Shown piece after piece: positions 36,166 to 43,254 of a stretch of 43,254 nt of DNA. The first letter of the stretch is position 1; the number at the start of each line of letters is the position of its first letter. The notes under the pieces were generated by a model that worked only from the letters and a program-made list of their open reading frames with translations, was not told the origin of the DNA and searched no databases. Position numbers and translations under genes: made by a program. Source of the stretch: Photorhabdus khanii NC19 (lineage in GTDB: Bacteria; Pseudomonadota; Gammaproteobacteria; Enterobacterales; Enterobacteriaceae); contig NZ_AYSJ01000014.1 in assembly GCF_000517265.1 (NCBI RefSeq), positions 142,215-185,468 on the forward strand, given 5' to 3'.

Positions 36166-38301
36166 TTATTGATTAATTTTTTTAATCAGAGAGACAATTT
36201 CAGGCAACAATCCTATTAATAAACTTGTTTGTTGCAATACCAGCTGTTCTTTACTGTCTCTTTCTGCCGGGGTTTGCTCAATTCTTGTCGCTATGTTGAC
36301 AGATATTTGCTCAATTCTATCATCATCTATTAATCCCGGTTTTAATGCTGCATCGACATAACAAATAGCATCATTAAGAATATCCAGAATAACTTTGTTA
36401 TCCAATTTATCCCGATGCGCTCCCAGTGCAGAGATATAACTTAACATGGTGTGATTCAGGCACAGTAACCGGAACACTTCTTCTTGGGAGGTCTGGTAAC
36501 TTTTCGGTTCGGCAGACATGTTTGAAATAACTGATGCCAGCTCTGCGTCACTATTGTGAGCATCACGGCGGGCAATTCGGTAGTTCAGGCCATTATCTTT
36601 TCCCTGACAATATTGAACTAAAATCGCATCGAGGTAGCGGCAATGGGTGTTCATGGTCCGGCTTATCACTTGTGGTAGCTGGCGAAATTTCCAGTCTGGC
36701 CAAATGAAATTTACTGCTAACCAGGCGATACCACAGCCAATTAATGTGTCAACGATCCTTGGTAGTGCGACTTCAAAACCTTCACCCAGCAAATTGAAGC
36801 ATAGTAATACCAGTAGTGTGATAAACAAGGTCGCGTGTGCATATTGAATATTACGGAAAGCGAAGAATAGTACCCCAGAGATAACAATCAGTACCAATTG
36901 TCCCTCAATAGATGGCACAAAGTAGAGGATTGGCAAGCCGATTAATATTCCGGCAATGGTGCCTATTATTCTCAGTGCCAAACGGCGGCGGGTAGCGCTG
37001 TAGTTGGGTTGGCACACGAACAGGCTGGTGAGTAAAATCCAGTACCCGCGTTGTAGATCTAACCATTGGATCATGGCGTAGCCACTGCACAACAGAACAG
37101 ACATACGGATCGCATGGCGGAATAAAGCTGCTTGTGGCGTCAGATGACGGCTGATCCTTAGACGGATATCGCGCCAGCCAGTTAAACGCTCATCAGATAG
37201 TTGGGTCTCATCTTTTCTTTCTTTGGAAAGATTGTATTGCCCAGAACTGATGCTTGATAGTTGCGCATCAATTGCCCGCAGGTTTTTCAGCAGGTTATAT
37301 AATGCAGTAATTTTGAGATTATGTTTCTGTTGTTCATTGAGTTGTTGCAGGGAACTTTCCAAATAATTAAATGCTCGTTCAACGCGTGGGTTGTGCTGAT
37401 ATTGCTTGTGCCAAAGTATCGACTGAGCAACTTGTTCACAAGCACGGGCTTGCATGGCGAGAAGACGTTGAAACCGGAACAGAACATCGCTATAGCGGAA
37501 AATATTCCGCAGGCTTTGGTATTGCACGTGAGATGAACTTGCCCGTTCATGAATATCTTGTGCAATAAAGTAATAATGCAGAGTTTGGCGAGTTCCACGC
37601 TGGCCGCGATCGCCTTTCAGACGGGTTAGCAAGGAGGCTTTGGCTTGATTCAGTGTGTTCACTAAATCACCGTTTGCCATTGCCACATTAACGACAGCTT
37701 GCTGGTATTCTTCTTCTATATCAGGATCAAACAGATTAGCTTTGGCATCAAGGTAAGCTGAAAGTTGCTGATAACAACGCGCCAGATTGTCCTGTAACGG
37801 CCGGATAGGGAACAGTAAATGGCCGGTGAGGGTGAGCAGGTTATACCAGATTGCCCCTGTCAACAGTAATAGCGGTTGCTGATACCATAGTGGGAAAATA
37901 GATGCGCCCAGCATGGTATAAATTGCAATCAACAACGCGCCAAATGCAATAGTTGCATAACGCTGTCCAAGGGTGCCCAGTAAGATAAAGCTACAGGTGG
38001 ATAACGCCAGCCCGATGGTGAAAAGCCAAGGATAAGGGAACAGTAATTCAATGGAGGCTGAAGCGATAAAGAAAGAAATCAGCGTGATCACCAGATTGCG
38101 TAAACGGCCAATCAGACGATCATCAAGATCAGCCAGTGCTGCGGCAACAACGCCCAAGGTCAATGGTATGGTTATTTTAGGTTCTTTATCCAGAAACCAA
38201 GGCGCTAATGTTGTTCCAGTCAGGGCTATCAGGATGCGGATATAATAGAGAAGATGACTGTTATAAAGAAAACGGCGCGGACCGGGGGAAACAGTTAGCA
38301 C
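36166..38301 (-). CDS. yccS: FUSC-type inner-membrane protein YccS
   Basis: Inner-membrane protein of the YccS/YhfK family with no settled biochemical role; related to aromatic-acid/fusaric-acid exporters. The 711 residues (E. coli 717) have two blocks of about five to six membrane helices (15-155 and 385-520) separated by a cytoplasmic helical region, then a C-terminal soluble part. Typical segments are GLALSTCSFILLGTLGQRYA and GYWILLTSLFVCQPNYSATR. Start is GTG at 38301 with GAGG 7 nt upstream. Divergent from helD; in E. coli yccF lies between them but is missing here. Confidence 0.93.
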   Translation of the reverse strand: MLTVSPGPRRFLYNSHLLYYIRILIALTGTTLAPWFLDKEPKITIPLTLGVVAAALADLDDRLIGRLRNLVITLISFFIASASIELLFPYPWLFTIGLALSTCSFILLGTLGQRYATIAFGALLIAIYTMLGASIFPLWYQQPLLLLTGAIWYNLLTLTGHLLFPIRPLQDNLARCYQQLSAYLDAKANLFDPDIEEEYQQAVVNVAMANGDLVNTLNQAKASLLTRLKGDRGQRGTRQTLHYYFIAQDIHERASSSHVQYQSLRNIFRYSDVLFRFQRLLAMQARACEQVAQSILWHKQYQHNPRVERAFNYLESSLQQLNEQQKHNLKITALYNLLKNLRAIDAQLSSISSGQYNLSKERKDETQLSDERLTGWRDIRLRISRHLTPQAALFRHAIRMSVLLCSGYAMIQWLDLQRGYWILLTSLFVCQPNYSATRRRLALRIIGTIAGILIGLPILYFVPSIEGQLVLIVISGVLFFAFRNIQYAHATLFITLLVLLCFNLLGEGFEVALPRIVDTLIGCGIAWLAVNFIWPDWKFRQLPQVISRTMNTHCRYLDAILVQYCQGKDNGLNYRIARRDAHNSDAELASVISNMSAEPKSYQTSQEEVFRLLCLNHTMLSYISALGAHRDKLDNKVILDILNDAICYVDAALKPGLIDDDRIEQISVNIATRIEQTPAERDSKEQLVLQQTSLLIGLLPEIVSLIKKINQ

Positions 38302-38420
38302 AAAATACCTCTGAGGTAATGATAACGGTCATAAATAACCATTATGATAAAAGGTTTATTAGTGATAAAAAACCCTTATAAGACATAGTTCAACTATTTT
38401 TCAGGTATGGCGCTACGATA

Positions 38421-40475
38421 ATGGAACTTAAAGCAACACGAATTGGTCAACGCCTTGCTCAACATCCTTATAACCGGGTGCGTTTGCTGAATGCGGGTAT
38501 CGAAGTCAGTGGTGAGAAGCATCAATACCTTATCCCATTTAACCAGCTAATTGATATTCAGTGCAAACGAGGCATTGTCTGGGGTGAGCTGGAGTTTGAA
38601 CTACCCGGTGGACAAGCTATTCGCCTTCATGGCACTGAATGGCGGCAAACTCAGCGCTTTTATCATTATCTGCTTGATGAATGGCAGAAATGGAGCCAGG
38701 AAATGAGTGATGTCAGTGCTGATGTACTGGCGGCTCAGGTTAATGAAATCAATAAAATTGAGCAGCAGGATCACTGGCTTAAAAAAGCGGATTTGTTCCA
38801 GTTACAGCAGCGGATTCAGGCAGTATTTCAGGCTTTACCGCTGCCATTACAGCGTCTGGAGCAATTTGATAATTGCCGGGACGGGTATCGAATTTGTTTG
38901 CGTTGGCTTGAGAATGGTGAAAAGTCTGTTGAAAAGATAAATCTGCAATGGACAGAACGTATGTTGGAACAACACCGTGACTTTTTTCAGCGGGTAGAAA
39001 CATCTCCTTTAAACCTTTCTCAGAGCCTGGCCGTTGTTAATGGTGAAAATTCAGTACTGGTTCTTGCTGGTGCAGGTAGTGGAAAAACATCCGTACTGGT
39101 GGCGAGAGCGGGTTGGCTATTGCTTCGTCAACAGGCGATTTCTGAACAGATATTACTGCTCGCGTTTGGTAATCAGGCTGCTGATGAGATGAATGAACGG
39201 ATTCAGATTCGTCTTGGTGTGAAAGATATCAAAGCGAAAACGTTTCATGCGCTGGCGTTGTATATTATTCAACAAGGAAGTAATAGAGCACCTAAAATCA
39301 GCACATTAGAAACTGACGGACAAAAAAGAAGGGATTTTCTGATTAAACACTGGCAGCAACAATGCAGTGAGAAAAAAGCACAAGCTAAGGGTTGGCGGGA
39401 ATGGCTGACCGAGGGGCTGAAATGGCAAGTGCCGGAAGGTGAATTTTGGCGTGATGAACAGCTTGCTAACCGTTTGTCAGGCAGGCTTGAGCGCTGGCTG
39501 GGCTTAATGCGTATGCACGGTGGTAGTCAGAAGGCTATGACAGAGTTGGCTCAGGAAGAGTATCTGGATCAGTTTCAAAAGTGTATTCGCTTGATGGGGC
39601 CTTTATTAAAAGCGTGGAAATCTGAATTGAAAACAGAAGGCGCTGTTGATTACTCAGGGTTGATTCATCAGGCCGTGAATATTTTGGAGAAAGGACGGTT
39701 TATCAGCCCGTGGAAACATATTCTGGTCGATGAATTTCAGGATATTTCACCATTAAGGGCTAAATTGCTCGCTGCATTGCGGGCGCAAAACAGCCAAAGT
39801 TGCTTGTTTGCCGTAGGGGACGACTGGCAGGCAATTTATCGTTTCAATGGTGCTGAGTTAGTGTTGACTACTGCATTTGCTGATTATTTTGGCAAAGGTA
39901 CTGAATGTGTACTGGATACCTCTTATCGGTTTAATGATCGGATTGGTGAGATTGCTAACGCATTTGTGCAACAAAACCCAAATCAATTGAGGAAGCACTT
40001 AAACAGTTTGACTAAAGGTAACAAAAAGTCTGTTGTCATCCTGCCGGAAGATCAGCTTGAACCTTTGTTAAATAAAATGAGTGGCTATGTCACCGAGCAG
40101 GAAACAATTTTATTGCTGGCACGTTATCACCACTTGCAACCTGAATTACTAAGAAAAGCAACGACTCGCTGGCCTAAACTTAAAATAGAGTTCATGACGA
40201 TTCATGCTTCGAAAGGGCAACAAGCGGATTATGTGATTATTCTTGGGTTGCATCAGGGAAAAGATGGTTTTCCTGCACCGGTAAGGGAATCGGTGATAGA
40301 GCTGGTTTTATTGCCACAACCGGAGGAATTTCCTGATGCGGAAGAACGTCGTCTTTTGTATGTTGCATTAACCCGGGCGAAGAAGCAGGTTTGGTTGATG
40401 CAGGACAAGAAAAATCCATCTGTGTTTGTGCATCAACTGGAGCGGTTAAATGTACTTGTTCAACGTAAGCCTTAA
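38421..40475 (+). CDS. helD: DNA helicase IV (HelD)
   Basis: Superfamily 1A 3'-5' DNA helicase. The 684 residues equal E. coli HelD. An N-terminal domain of about 190 residues (MELKATRIGQRLAQHPYNRV) is specific to helicase IV. The UvrD-like core has Walker A GAGSGKT (217-223), the Ia-type QAADEMNERI, Walker B VDEFQDIS (about 436-443), motif III VGDDWQAIYRFNGA, motif IV DTSYRF, motif V TIHASKGQQADYV and motif VI LLYVALTRAKKQVWL. All ATPase motifs are intact. Confidence 0.96.
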   Translation: MELKATRIGQRLAQHPYNRVRLLNAGIEVSGEKHQYLIPFNQLIDIQCKRGIVWGELEFELPGGQAIRLHGTEWRQTQRFYHYLLDEWQKWSQEMSDVSADVLAAQVNEINKIEQQDHWLKKADLFQLQQRIQAVFQALPLPLQRLEQFDNCRDGYRICLRWLENGEKSVEKINLQWTERMLEQHRDFFQRVETSPLNLSQSLAVVNGENSVLVLAGAGSGKTSVLVARAGWLLLRQQAISEQILLLAFGNQAADEMNERIQIRLGVKDIKAKTFHALALYIIQQGSNRAPKISTLETDGQKRRDFLIKHWQQQCSEKKAQAKGWREWLTEGLKWQVPEGEFWRDEQLANRLSGRLERWLGLMRMHGGSQKAMTELAQEEYLDQFQKCIRLMGPLLKAWKSELKTEGAVDYSGLIHQAVNILEKGRFISPWKHILVDEFQDISPLRAKLLAALRAQNSQSCLFAVGDDWQAIYRFNGAELVLTTAFADYFGKGTECVLDTSYRFNDRIGEIANAFVQQNPNQLRKHLNSLTKGNKKSVVILPEDQLEPLLNKMSGYVTEQETILLLARYHHLQPELLRKATTRWPKLKIEFMTIHASKGQQADYVIILGLHQGKDGFPAPVRESVIELVLLPQPEEFPDAEERRLLYVALTRAKKQVWLMQDKKNPSVFVHQLERLNVLVQRKP

Positions 40476-40538
40476 GATATCGTTTTGGCTGAATAAATAA
40501 ACAAAGTGAAAATACTGGATTTTGTTAAGGAGTAATAA

Positions 40539-40979
40539 ATGAGTGACCAGCAAATTGCGGACATACTGAGACGAGTGAAAACTATTGCGTTGGTAGGGGC
40601 CAGTGAGAAAATTGATCGTCCGAGTTATAAAGTTATGGCTTATTTATTGGAACAAGGCTATCAGGTTATTCCTGTCAATTTGAAACTTGCCGGGCAAACA
40701 TTGCTTGGGCAACACGTTTATGGGCAATTAGCCGATATTCCTCAGCCTGTTGATATGGTAGATGTATTCCGCAACGCTGAAGCTGCCTATGGAATCGTTC
40801 AAGAAGCTATAGATATCAAAGCAAAAGTGCTCTGGTTGCAACTTGGTGTTATTAACGAACAAGCAAAAAGGTTGGCGGAGGAAGCAGGTCTGGAAGTTGT
40901 TATGGATCACTGTCCGAAAATTGAAATCCCAAGATTAGGTGCACTGCCGGATAGGCAGCTTAGAAATTTCACTCATTGA
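40539..40979 (+). CDS. yccU: CoA-binding protein YccU
   Basis: Small CoA-binding Rossmann-fold protein of unknown role (CoA_binding_2). AAGGAG lies 7 nt before the ATG. Motifs: [19 protein letters not shown] (nucleotide loop), [34 protein letters not shown], and [14 protein letters not shown]. coli YccU ends soon after EIPRLG, at about 137 residues; here 146, because the tail ALPDRQLRN is encoded by a degenerate type I-F CRISPR repeat (40939-40966) and FTH-stop by the following spacer-like stretch. The core is intact, so the fold should not be affected. helD lies 63 nt upstream; mgsA and yccT, which intervene in E. coli, are absent. Confidence 0.92.
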   Translation: MSDQQIADILRRVKTIALVGASEKIDRPSYKVMAYLLEQGYQVIPVNLKLAGQTLLGQHVYGQLADIPQPVDMVDVFRNAEAAYGIVQEAIDIKAKVLWLQLGVINEQAKRLAEEAGLEVVMDHCPKIEIPRLGALPDRQLRNFTH

Positions 40980-41025
40980 CGAACAACCGAACAGAGGGTG
41001 TACTGCCGTACAGGCAGTTTAAAAA
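40939..41025 (+). CRISPR. two degenerate type I-F-like CRISPR repeats with one 31-bp spacer
   Basis: Repeat A (40939-40966) and repeat B (40998-41025) are 28 bp each and differ from the enterobacterial I-F repeat (GTTCA + CTGCCGTACAGGCAG + CTTAGAAA) at 3 and 4 positions. A has CTGCCGGATAGGCAG then CTTAGAAA; B has CTGCCGTACAGGCAG then TTTAAAAA. Both begin GTG instead of GTT. The hairpin CTGCC/GGCAG recognised by Cas6f is intact in both. The period of 59 bp fits a 28-bp repeat plus a 31-bp spacer. No third repeat occurs 59-60 bp on either side, and no cas gene is in the window. Repeat A is coding sequence of yccU. Confidence 0.65.
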
Positions 41026-41039
41026 CAGAATAACTGCCT
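41012..41039. terminator. terminator between yccU and hspQ
   Basis: AGGCAGTT / AACTGCCT are perfect 8-bp arms with a 12-nt loop, followed by TTTCG. The left arm is the end of CRISPR-like repeat B, so repeat-derived sequence has become one half of the terminator. It serves the convergent genes yccU and hspQ. Confidence 0.65.
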
Positions 41040-41059
41040 TTCGAGGAATATAATATGGG

Positions 41060-41380
41060 TTAATTGCGCAGTCGTGGGGCTAATAACTGATTACGGATGG
41101 ATTCTGCTAACTCATCCAAGGAAGGTTGTTCTGGATGGTCATCGGATGCTTCATAGGATAATTGCGCTTCGGCTAAATAAGTATGTACAGGCTGGCCGTC
41201 GTCATCTTCCATCACAACATGATACCAGGGAGCAGAACGCAAGGCTGCATTGGATGCAATGTCATCTTCTTGGGGTTGTTCCAGAGAATATTCCACATCA
41301 ATATCTACGATAACGCCCAAATAACCTAGAAGCTTGTGACGTACTTGTTGGCCGAGACCGAATTTGCTGGCAATAATCAT
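41060..41380 (-). CDS. hspQ: heat shock protein HspQ
   Basis: Small hemimethylated-DNA-binding-type (YccV) protein; in E. coli HspQ is a heat-shock protein that affects Lon specificity and DnaA stability. The ATG at 41380 ([20 protein letters not shown]) follows GGAGG with 5-6-nt spacing and gives 106 residues (E. coli 105). Core motifs: [33 protein letters not shown] and the end [10 protein letters not shown] sigma-32-type promoter is visible upstream. rlmI, the neighbour in E. coli, is not present. Confidence 0.94.
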   Translation of the reverse strand: MIIASKFGLGQQVRHKLLGYLGVIVDIDVEYSLEQPQEDDIASNAALRSAPWYHVVMEDDDGQPVHTYLAEAQLSYEASDDHPEQPSLDELAESIRNQLLAPRLRN

Positions 41381-41413
41381 AGCCACCTCCAAAAAAACCT
41401 TGCATTGATACGA

Positions 41414-41441
41414 ATATGAGGGCAGTAAGGTGAATTACAAG
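41414..41441 (-). promoter_or_regulatory. sigma-32-type promoter of hspQ
   Basis: On the minus strand CTTGTA (41441-41436) and CCTCATAT (41421-41414) are 14 bp apart. The heat-shock consensus is CTTGAA, 13-17 bp, CCCCATNT. One mismatch in each box. It fits the known heat induction of hspQ. Confidence 0.6.
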
Positions 41442-41605
41442 AGCATACCCGGTAGTTGAAGTCATTTTCTTGCTTTAATAATTGCGAGAGCGACTTCACC
41501 TAATTTCAGGTTAGCTGTAGTAAATATAAAACACAACCGAGAATGGTGTGCTTAACTATATATGTGAGCGATACCGCAAGGTGACTGGGTAGATAGGGGG
41601 GCATT

Positions 41606-41884
41606 ATGATGAAATATGGGTTAACCATTTATGTTTATGGCAGGGTCCAAGGGGTTGGATTTCGTTATCAAACTTTTCGTTGGGCGAAATCCAATAAGCT
41701 GACTGGTTACGTCTGTAATTTGCATGATGGTAGTGTCAAAATTGTCGCTTATGGTGAAAGTGAGCAACTGGATAAATTAACCCATTGGTTGGAGCAGGGT
41801 GGGCCACCGAGGGCGCGGATCGATAGTTTTTCGTCTCAGTCCTGTGCCGTGGAGGATGTGGCAGACTTTAGCGTCCGCCACTGA
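41606..41884 (+). CDS. yccX: acylphosphatase YccX
   Basis: Hydrolyses acyl-phosphate bonds. The 92 residues match the family length. The phosphate loop is YVYGRVQGVGFRYQTF with the catalytic Arg (GFRY), and the catalytic Asn is in TGYVCNLHDGSVKI. A G-rich ribosome site (AGGGGGG) lies close to the first of two adjacent ATGs; either could be used. Convergent with tusE over 12 bp, as in E. coli. Extra Cys in TGYVCN replaces the usual Lys/Arg/Trp. Confidence 0.94.
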   Translation: MMKYGLTIYVYGRVQGVGFRYQTFRWAKSNKLTGYVCNLHDGSVKIVAYGESEQLDKLTHWLEQGGPPRARIDSFSSQSCAVEDVADFSVRH

Positions 41885-41896
41885 GTCAGATTGTTA

Positions 41897-42226
41897 TTAG
41901 ATACATTTTACCGGTTTTGGTAGCCCGGCAATTTTAGTTGCCTGCTTTGCTGGCCCTTTGGGAAACAAGCGGTAAAGATAGCGGCTGTTACCTTTTTCTT
42001 CTCCATACTTTTGTGCGATTGCTTTTACCAGCATACGGATAGCCGGGGATGTATTAAATTTTTCATAAAATCCCCGGACAAAACGAATGACTTCCCAATG
42101 TTGCTCACTCAAATCAATATCTTCTTGTTCGGCGAGTAATGAAGCCATTGCTTCCTGCCAATCACTGCTGTTTTTCAGATAACCTTGTGCATCGGTTTCG
42201 ATCTCACGACCTTCGAATACCAACAT
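41897..42226 (-). CDS. tusE: sulfur relay protein TusE
   Basis: DsrC-family sulfur carrier that takes sulfur from TusBCD and passes it to MnmA for 2-thiouridine in tRNA wobble positions. The 109 residues equal E. coli TusE. Key motifs: [38 protein letters not shown] and the C-terminal arm LPKPVKCI with the sulfur-carrying Cys108, the penultimate residue. It is the last core gene before the tRNA; yccA, which follows in E. coli, is not seen within the window. Confidence 0.95.
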   Translation of the reverse strand: MLVFEGREIETDAQGYLKNSSDWQEAMASLLAEQEDIDLSEQHWEVIRFVRGFYEKFNTSPAIRMLVKAIAQKYGEEKGNSRYLYRLFPKGPAKQATKIAGLPKPVKCI

Positions 42227-42367
42227 AATCGTTTAACCATCAAGAAAAGATGGTAGTAATTTAGCAAAAATCACTGTTATACCCAAGGATGGTCTGTATA
42301 TATGCGGAGAAAATAAGCCAATAACAGTGAAAAAGAGTAAATTTACGGCAATTGAACAAGAGGGGGC

Positions 42368-42396
42368 TTTACATCTTTATCAGTGCTGTTTATAGT
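42368..42396 (+). promoter_or_regulatory. tRNA-Ser promoter
   Basis: TTTACA and TATAGT are 17 bp apart, followed by a GC-rich GCACGCC typical of stable-RNA promoters under stringent control. The -10 ends 12 bp before the tRNA. Confidence 0.75.
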
Positions 42397-42408
42397 GCAC
42401 GCCATTGC

Positions 42409-42496
42409 GGAGGGGTGGCCGAGCGGCTTAAGGCAGCGGTCTTGAAAACCGCCGATGGGAAACCATCCGAGAGTTCGAATCTCTCCTCCTCCGCCA
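42409..42496 (+). tRNA. serT: tRNA-Ser(UGA)
   Basis: 88 nt. Acceptor stem GGAGGGG pairs with CTCCTCC (one G-U), followed by discriminator G and encoded CCA. The anticodon loop CTTGAAA has anticodon TGA (42443-42445) in a GCGGT/ACCGC stem. A long class II variable arm (GATGGGAAACCATC) and the T loop GTTCGAATC are present. It matches E. coli serT in place and type, and its 3' end is the likely attachment site of the adjacent integrase. Confidence 0.97.
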
Positions 42497-42517
42497 ATTT
42501 AACTTCTACTAACATCC

Positions 42518-42599
42518 CTTAAAGTCTACTTTTACCAATAAAATCAATAAGAATATAGAAAACAAGTATCTTAAAGACTCTTGGCATCTCTTAAAATCG
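42518..42599. repeat. three short CTTAAA direct repeats, possible integrase arm sites
   Basis: CTTAAAGTCT (42518), CTTAAAGACT (42570) and CTTAAAATCG (42590) are related decamers between the tRNA and the integrase. Such spaced repeats are typical of arm-type sites near the attachment core of P4-like elements; the assignment is an inference. Confidence 0.35.
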
Positions 42600-42608
42600 A
42601 CAAGAATT

Positions 42609-42658
42609 TGTGTATAGTTTTGTGTATAGTTTTTCCTATACAAATTTTCCTATACACA
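42609..42658. repeat. nested inverted repeat upstream of the integrase
   Basis: Outer arms TGTGTATAG (42609-42617) and CTATACACA (42650-42658) are perfect. Inside them lie TGTGTATAG (42621-42629) and CTATACA (42636-42642). The 50-bp structure ends 8 bp before the integrase ATG, so it may be an operator, an arm-site cluster or a leader hairpin. Confidence 0.7.
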
Positions 42659-42666
42659 TTGGTGAG

Positions 42667-43254
42667 ATGATGAAGCTAACAGACATGGCTATCAAGAAAG
42701 CCAAACCGGAAGAAAAGTCTTACACGTTGTCTGATGGAAATGGGCTTTCACTATTAGTAGAACCGAATGGTTCTAAATGGTGGAGATTCCGTTATCGTTT
42801 TGATGATAAGCAGAAGATGATCTCTTTAGGTACTTATCCTGAGGTGCCTTTAACGGAGGCCAGAAGAAGAACGGTAGAATGCCGCTCAATGGTTGCTGGT
42901 GGAATTAATCCTTCCGAGGACAGAAAGCAGCGAAGACGAGAAAATGCCATCACGTCAGAAAATACTTTTGAGAAAATCACTCGCGAGTGGTATGAAAAGC
43001 GCAAAGATAGGTGGTCGGTAGGATATCGCTCTGACATGATGAGTGCATTTGAAAATGATGTTTTTCCTTATATTGGAGACAGGCCAATAGCAGACATAAA
43101 ACCACTGGAGTTATTGGACGTTCTTTCAAGAATGGAAAAGCGCGGGGCAACTGAGAAGTTGAAAAAAGTCCGTCAGCGTTGTGGTGAGGTATGGAAATAC
43201 GCCGTTATTACAGGTAGAGCTGAATACAATCCAGCCCCCGATCTTGCCGGTGCG
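42667..43254 (+). CDS. P4-type tyrosine integrase, cut by the right edge
   Basis: Site-specific recombinase at the tRNA-Ser 3' end. 196 codons are visible. The N-terminal DUF4102-type domain reads MMKLTDMAIKKAKPEEKSYT, LSDGNGLSLLVEPNGSKWWR and ISLGTYPEVPLTEARRR. The SAM-like core-binding domain begins near residue 100 (TFEKITREWYEKRKDRWSVG). The catalytic domain with its R-H-R-Y residues lies beyond the window, so intactness cannot be judged. Start is one of two adjacent ATGs (42667 or 42670) behind GGTGAG. The gene faces away from the tRNA, as in P4 and CP4-57-like islands, and marks the left end of an island. Confidence 0.93.
   Translation, partial: MMKLTDMAIKKAKPEEKSYTLSDGNGLSLLVEPNGSKWWRFRYRFDDKQKMISLGTYPEVPLTEARRRTVECRSMVAGGINPSEDRKQRRRENAITSENTFEKITREWYEKRKDRWSVGYRSDMMSAFENDVFPYIGDRPIADIKPLELLDVLSRMEKRGATEKLKKVRQRCGEVWKYAVITGRAEYNPAPDLAGA

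Overview
The window is about 43 kb of chromosome from a gammaproteobacterium of the order Enterobacterales. Almost every protein is a clear orthologue of an E. coli protein from the segment between mukB and yccA, in nearly the same order. Moderate AT richness, two tandem OmpF-type porins and inserted accessory blocks point to the Morganellaceae, most likely the Photorhabdus/Xenorhabdus group (inference; no 16S gene is present).

Layout. 1-571: a decayed stretch with an AphA acid phosphatase fragment where E. coli has mukB. 572-4852: cell-wall enzymes ldtD and mepK, gloC, and convergent aspC. 5085-7888: two OmpF-type porins in tandem on the minus strand. 8224-11039: asnS and pncB (minus). 11388-15927: pepN, pyrD, zapC (plus). 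15928-19425: an island between zapC and ycbX with two near-duplicate family-1 glycosyltransferases and a broken small gene, bounded by 29-bp direct repeats and a displaced second zapC 3' end. 19426-28659: ycbX (minus), then rlmL, uup, pqiABC and rmf (plus). 28660-29899: an accessory gap with a small secreted protein and a broken ORF. 29900-36102: fabA, ycbZ, matP, ompA, sulA, sxy. 36166-42226: yccS, helD, yccU, hspQ, yccX, tusE. 42409-42496: tRNA-Ser(UGA), followed directly by a P4-type integrase that runs off the right edge, so a genomic island begins there.

Shared roles. LdtD makes 3-3 peptidoglycan crosslinks and MepK cuts them. PqiABC forms an envelope lipid-transport system. ZapC, SulA and MatP all act on division or the terminus region. 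Regulatory sites that can be read include a LexA box at sulA, a FabR-type palindrome at fabA, a sigma-32-type promoter at hspQ, a PurR-like site at pyrD and OmpR-like tracts at the porins.

Most unusual points: (1) two degenerate type I-F CRISPR repeats, 31 bp apart, at the 3' end of yccU, the first one coding for the YccU C-terminus; (2) the zapC/ycbX glycosyltransferase island with a duplicated, diverged zapC end; (3) both porins lack the conserved acidic residue of the constriction-loop PEFGG motif; (4) a nested inverted repeat just before the tRNA-borne integrase.
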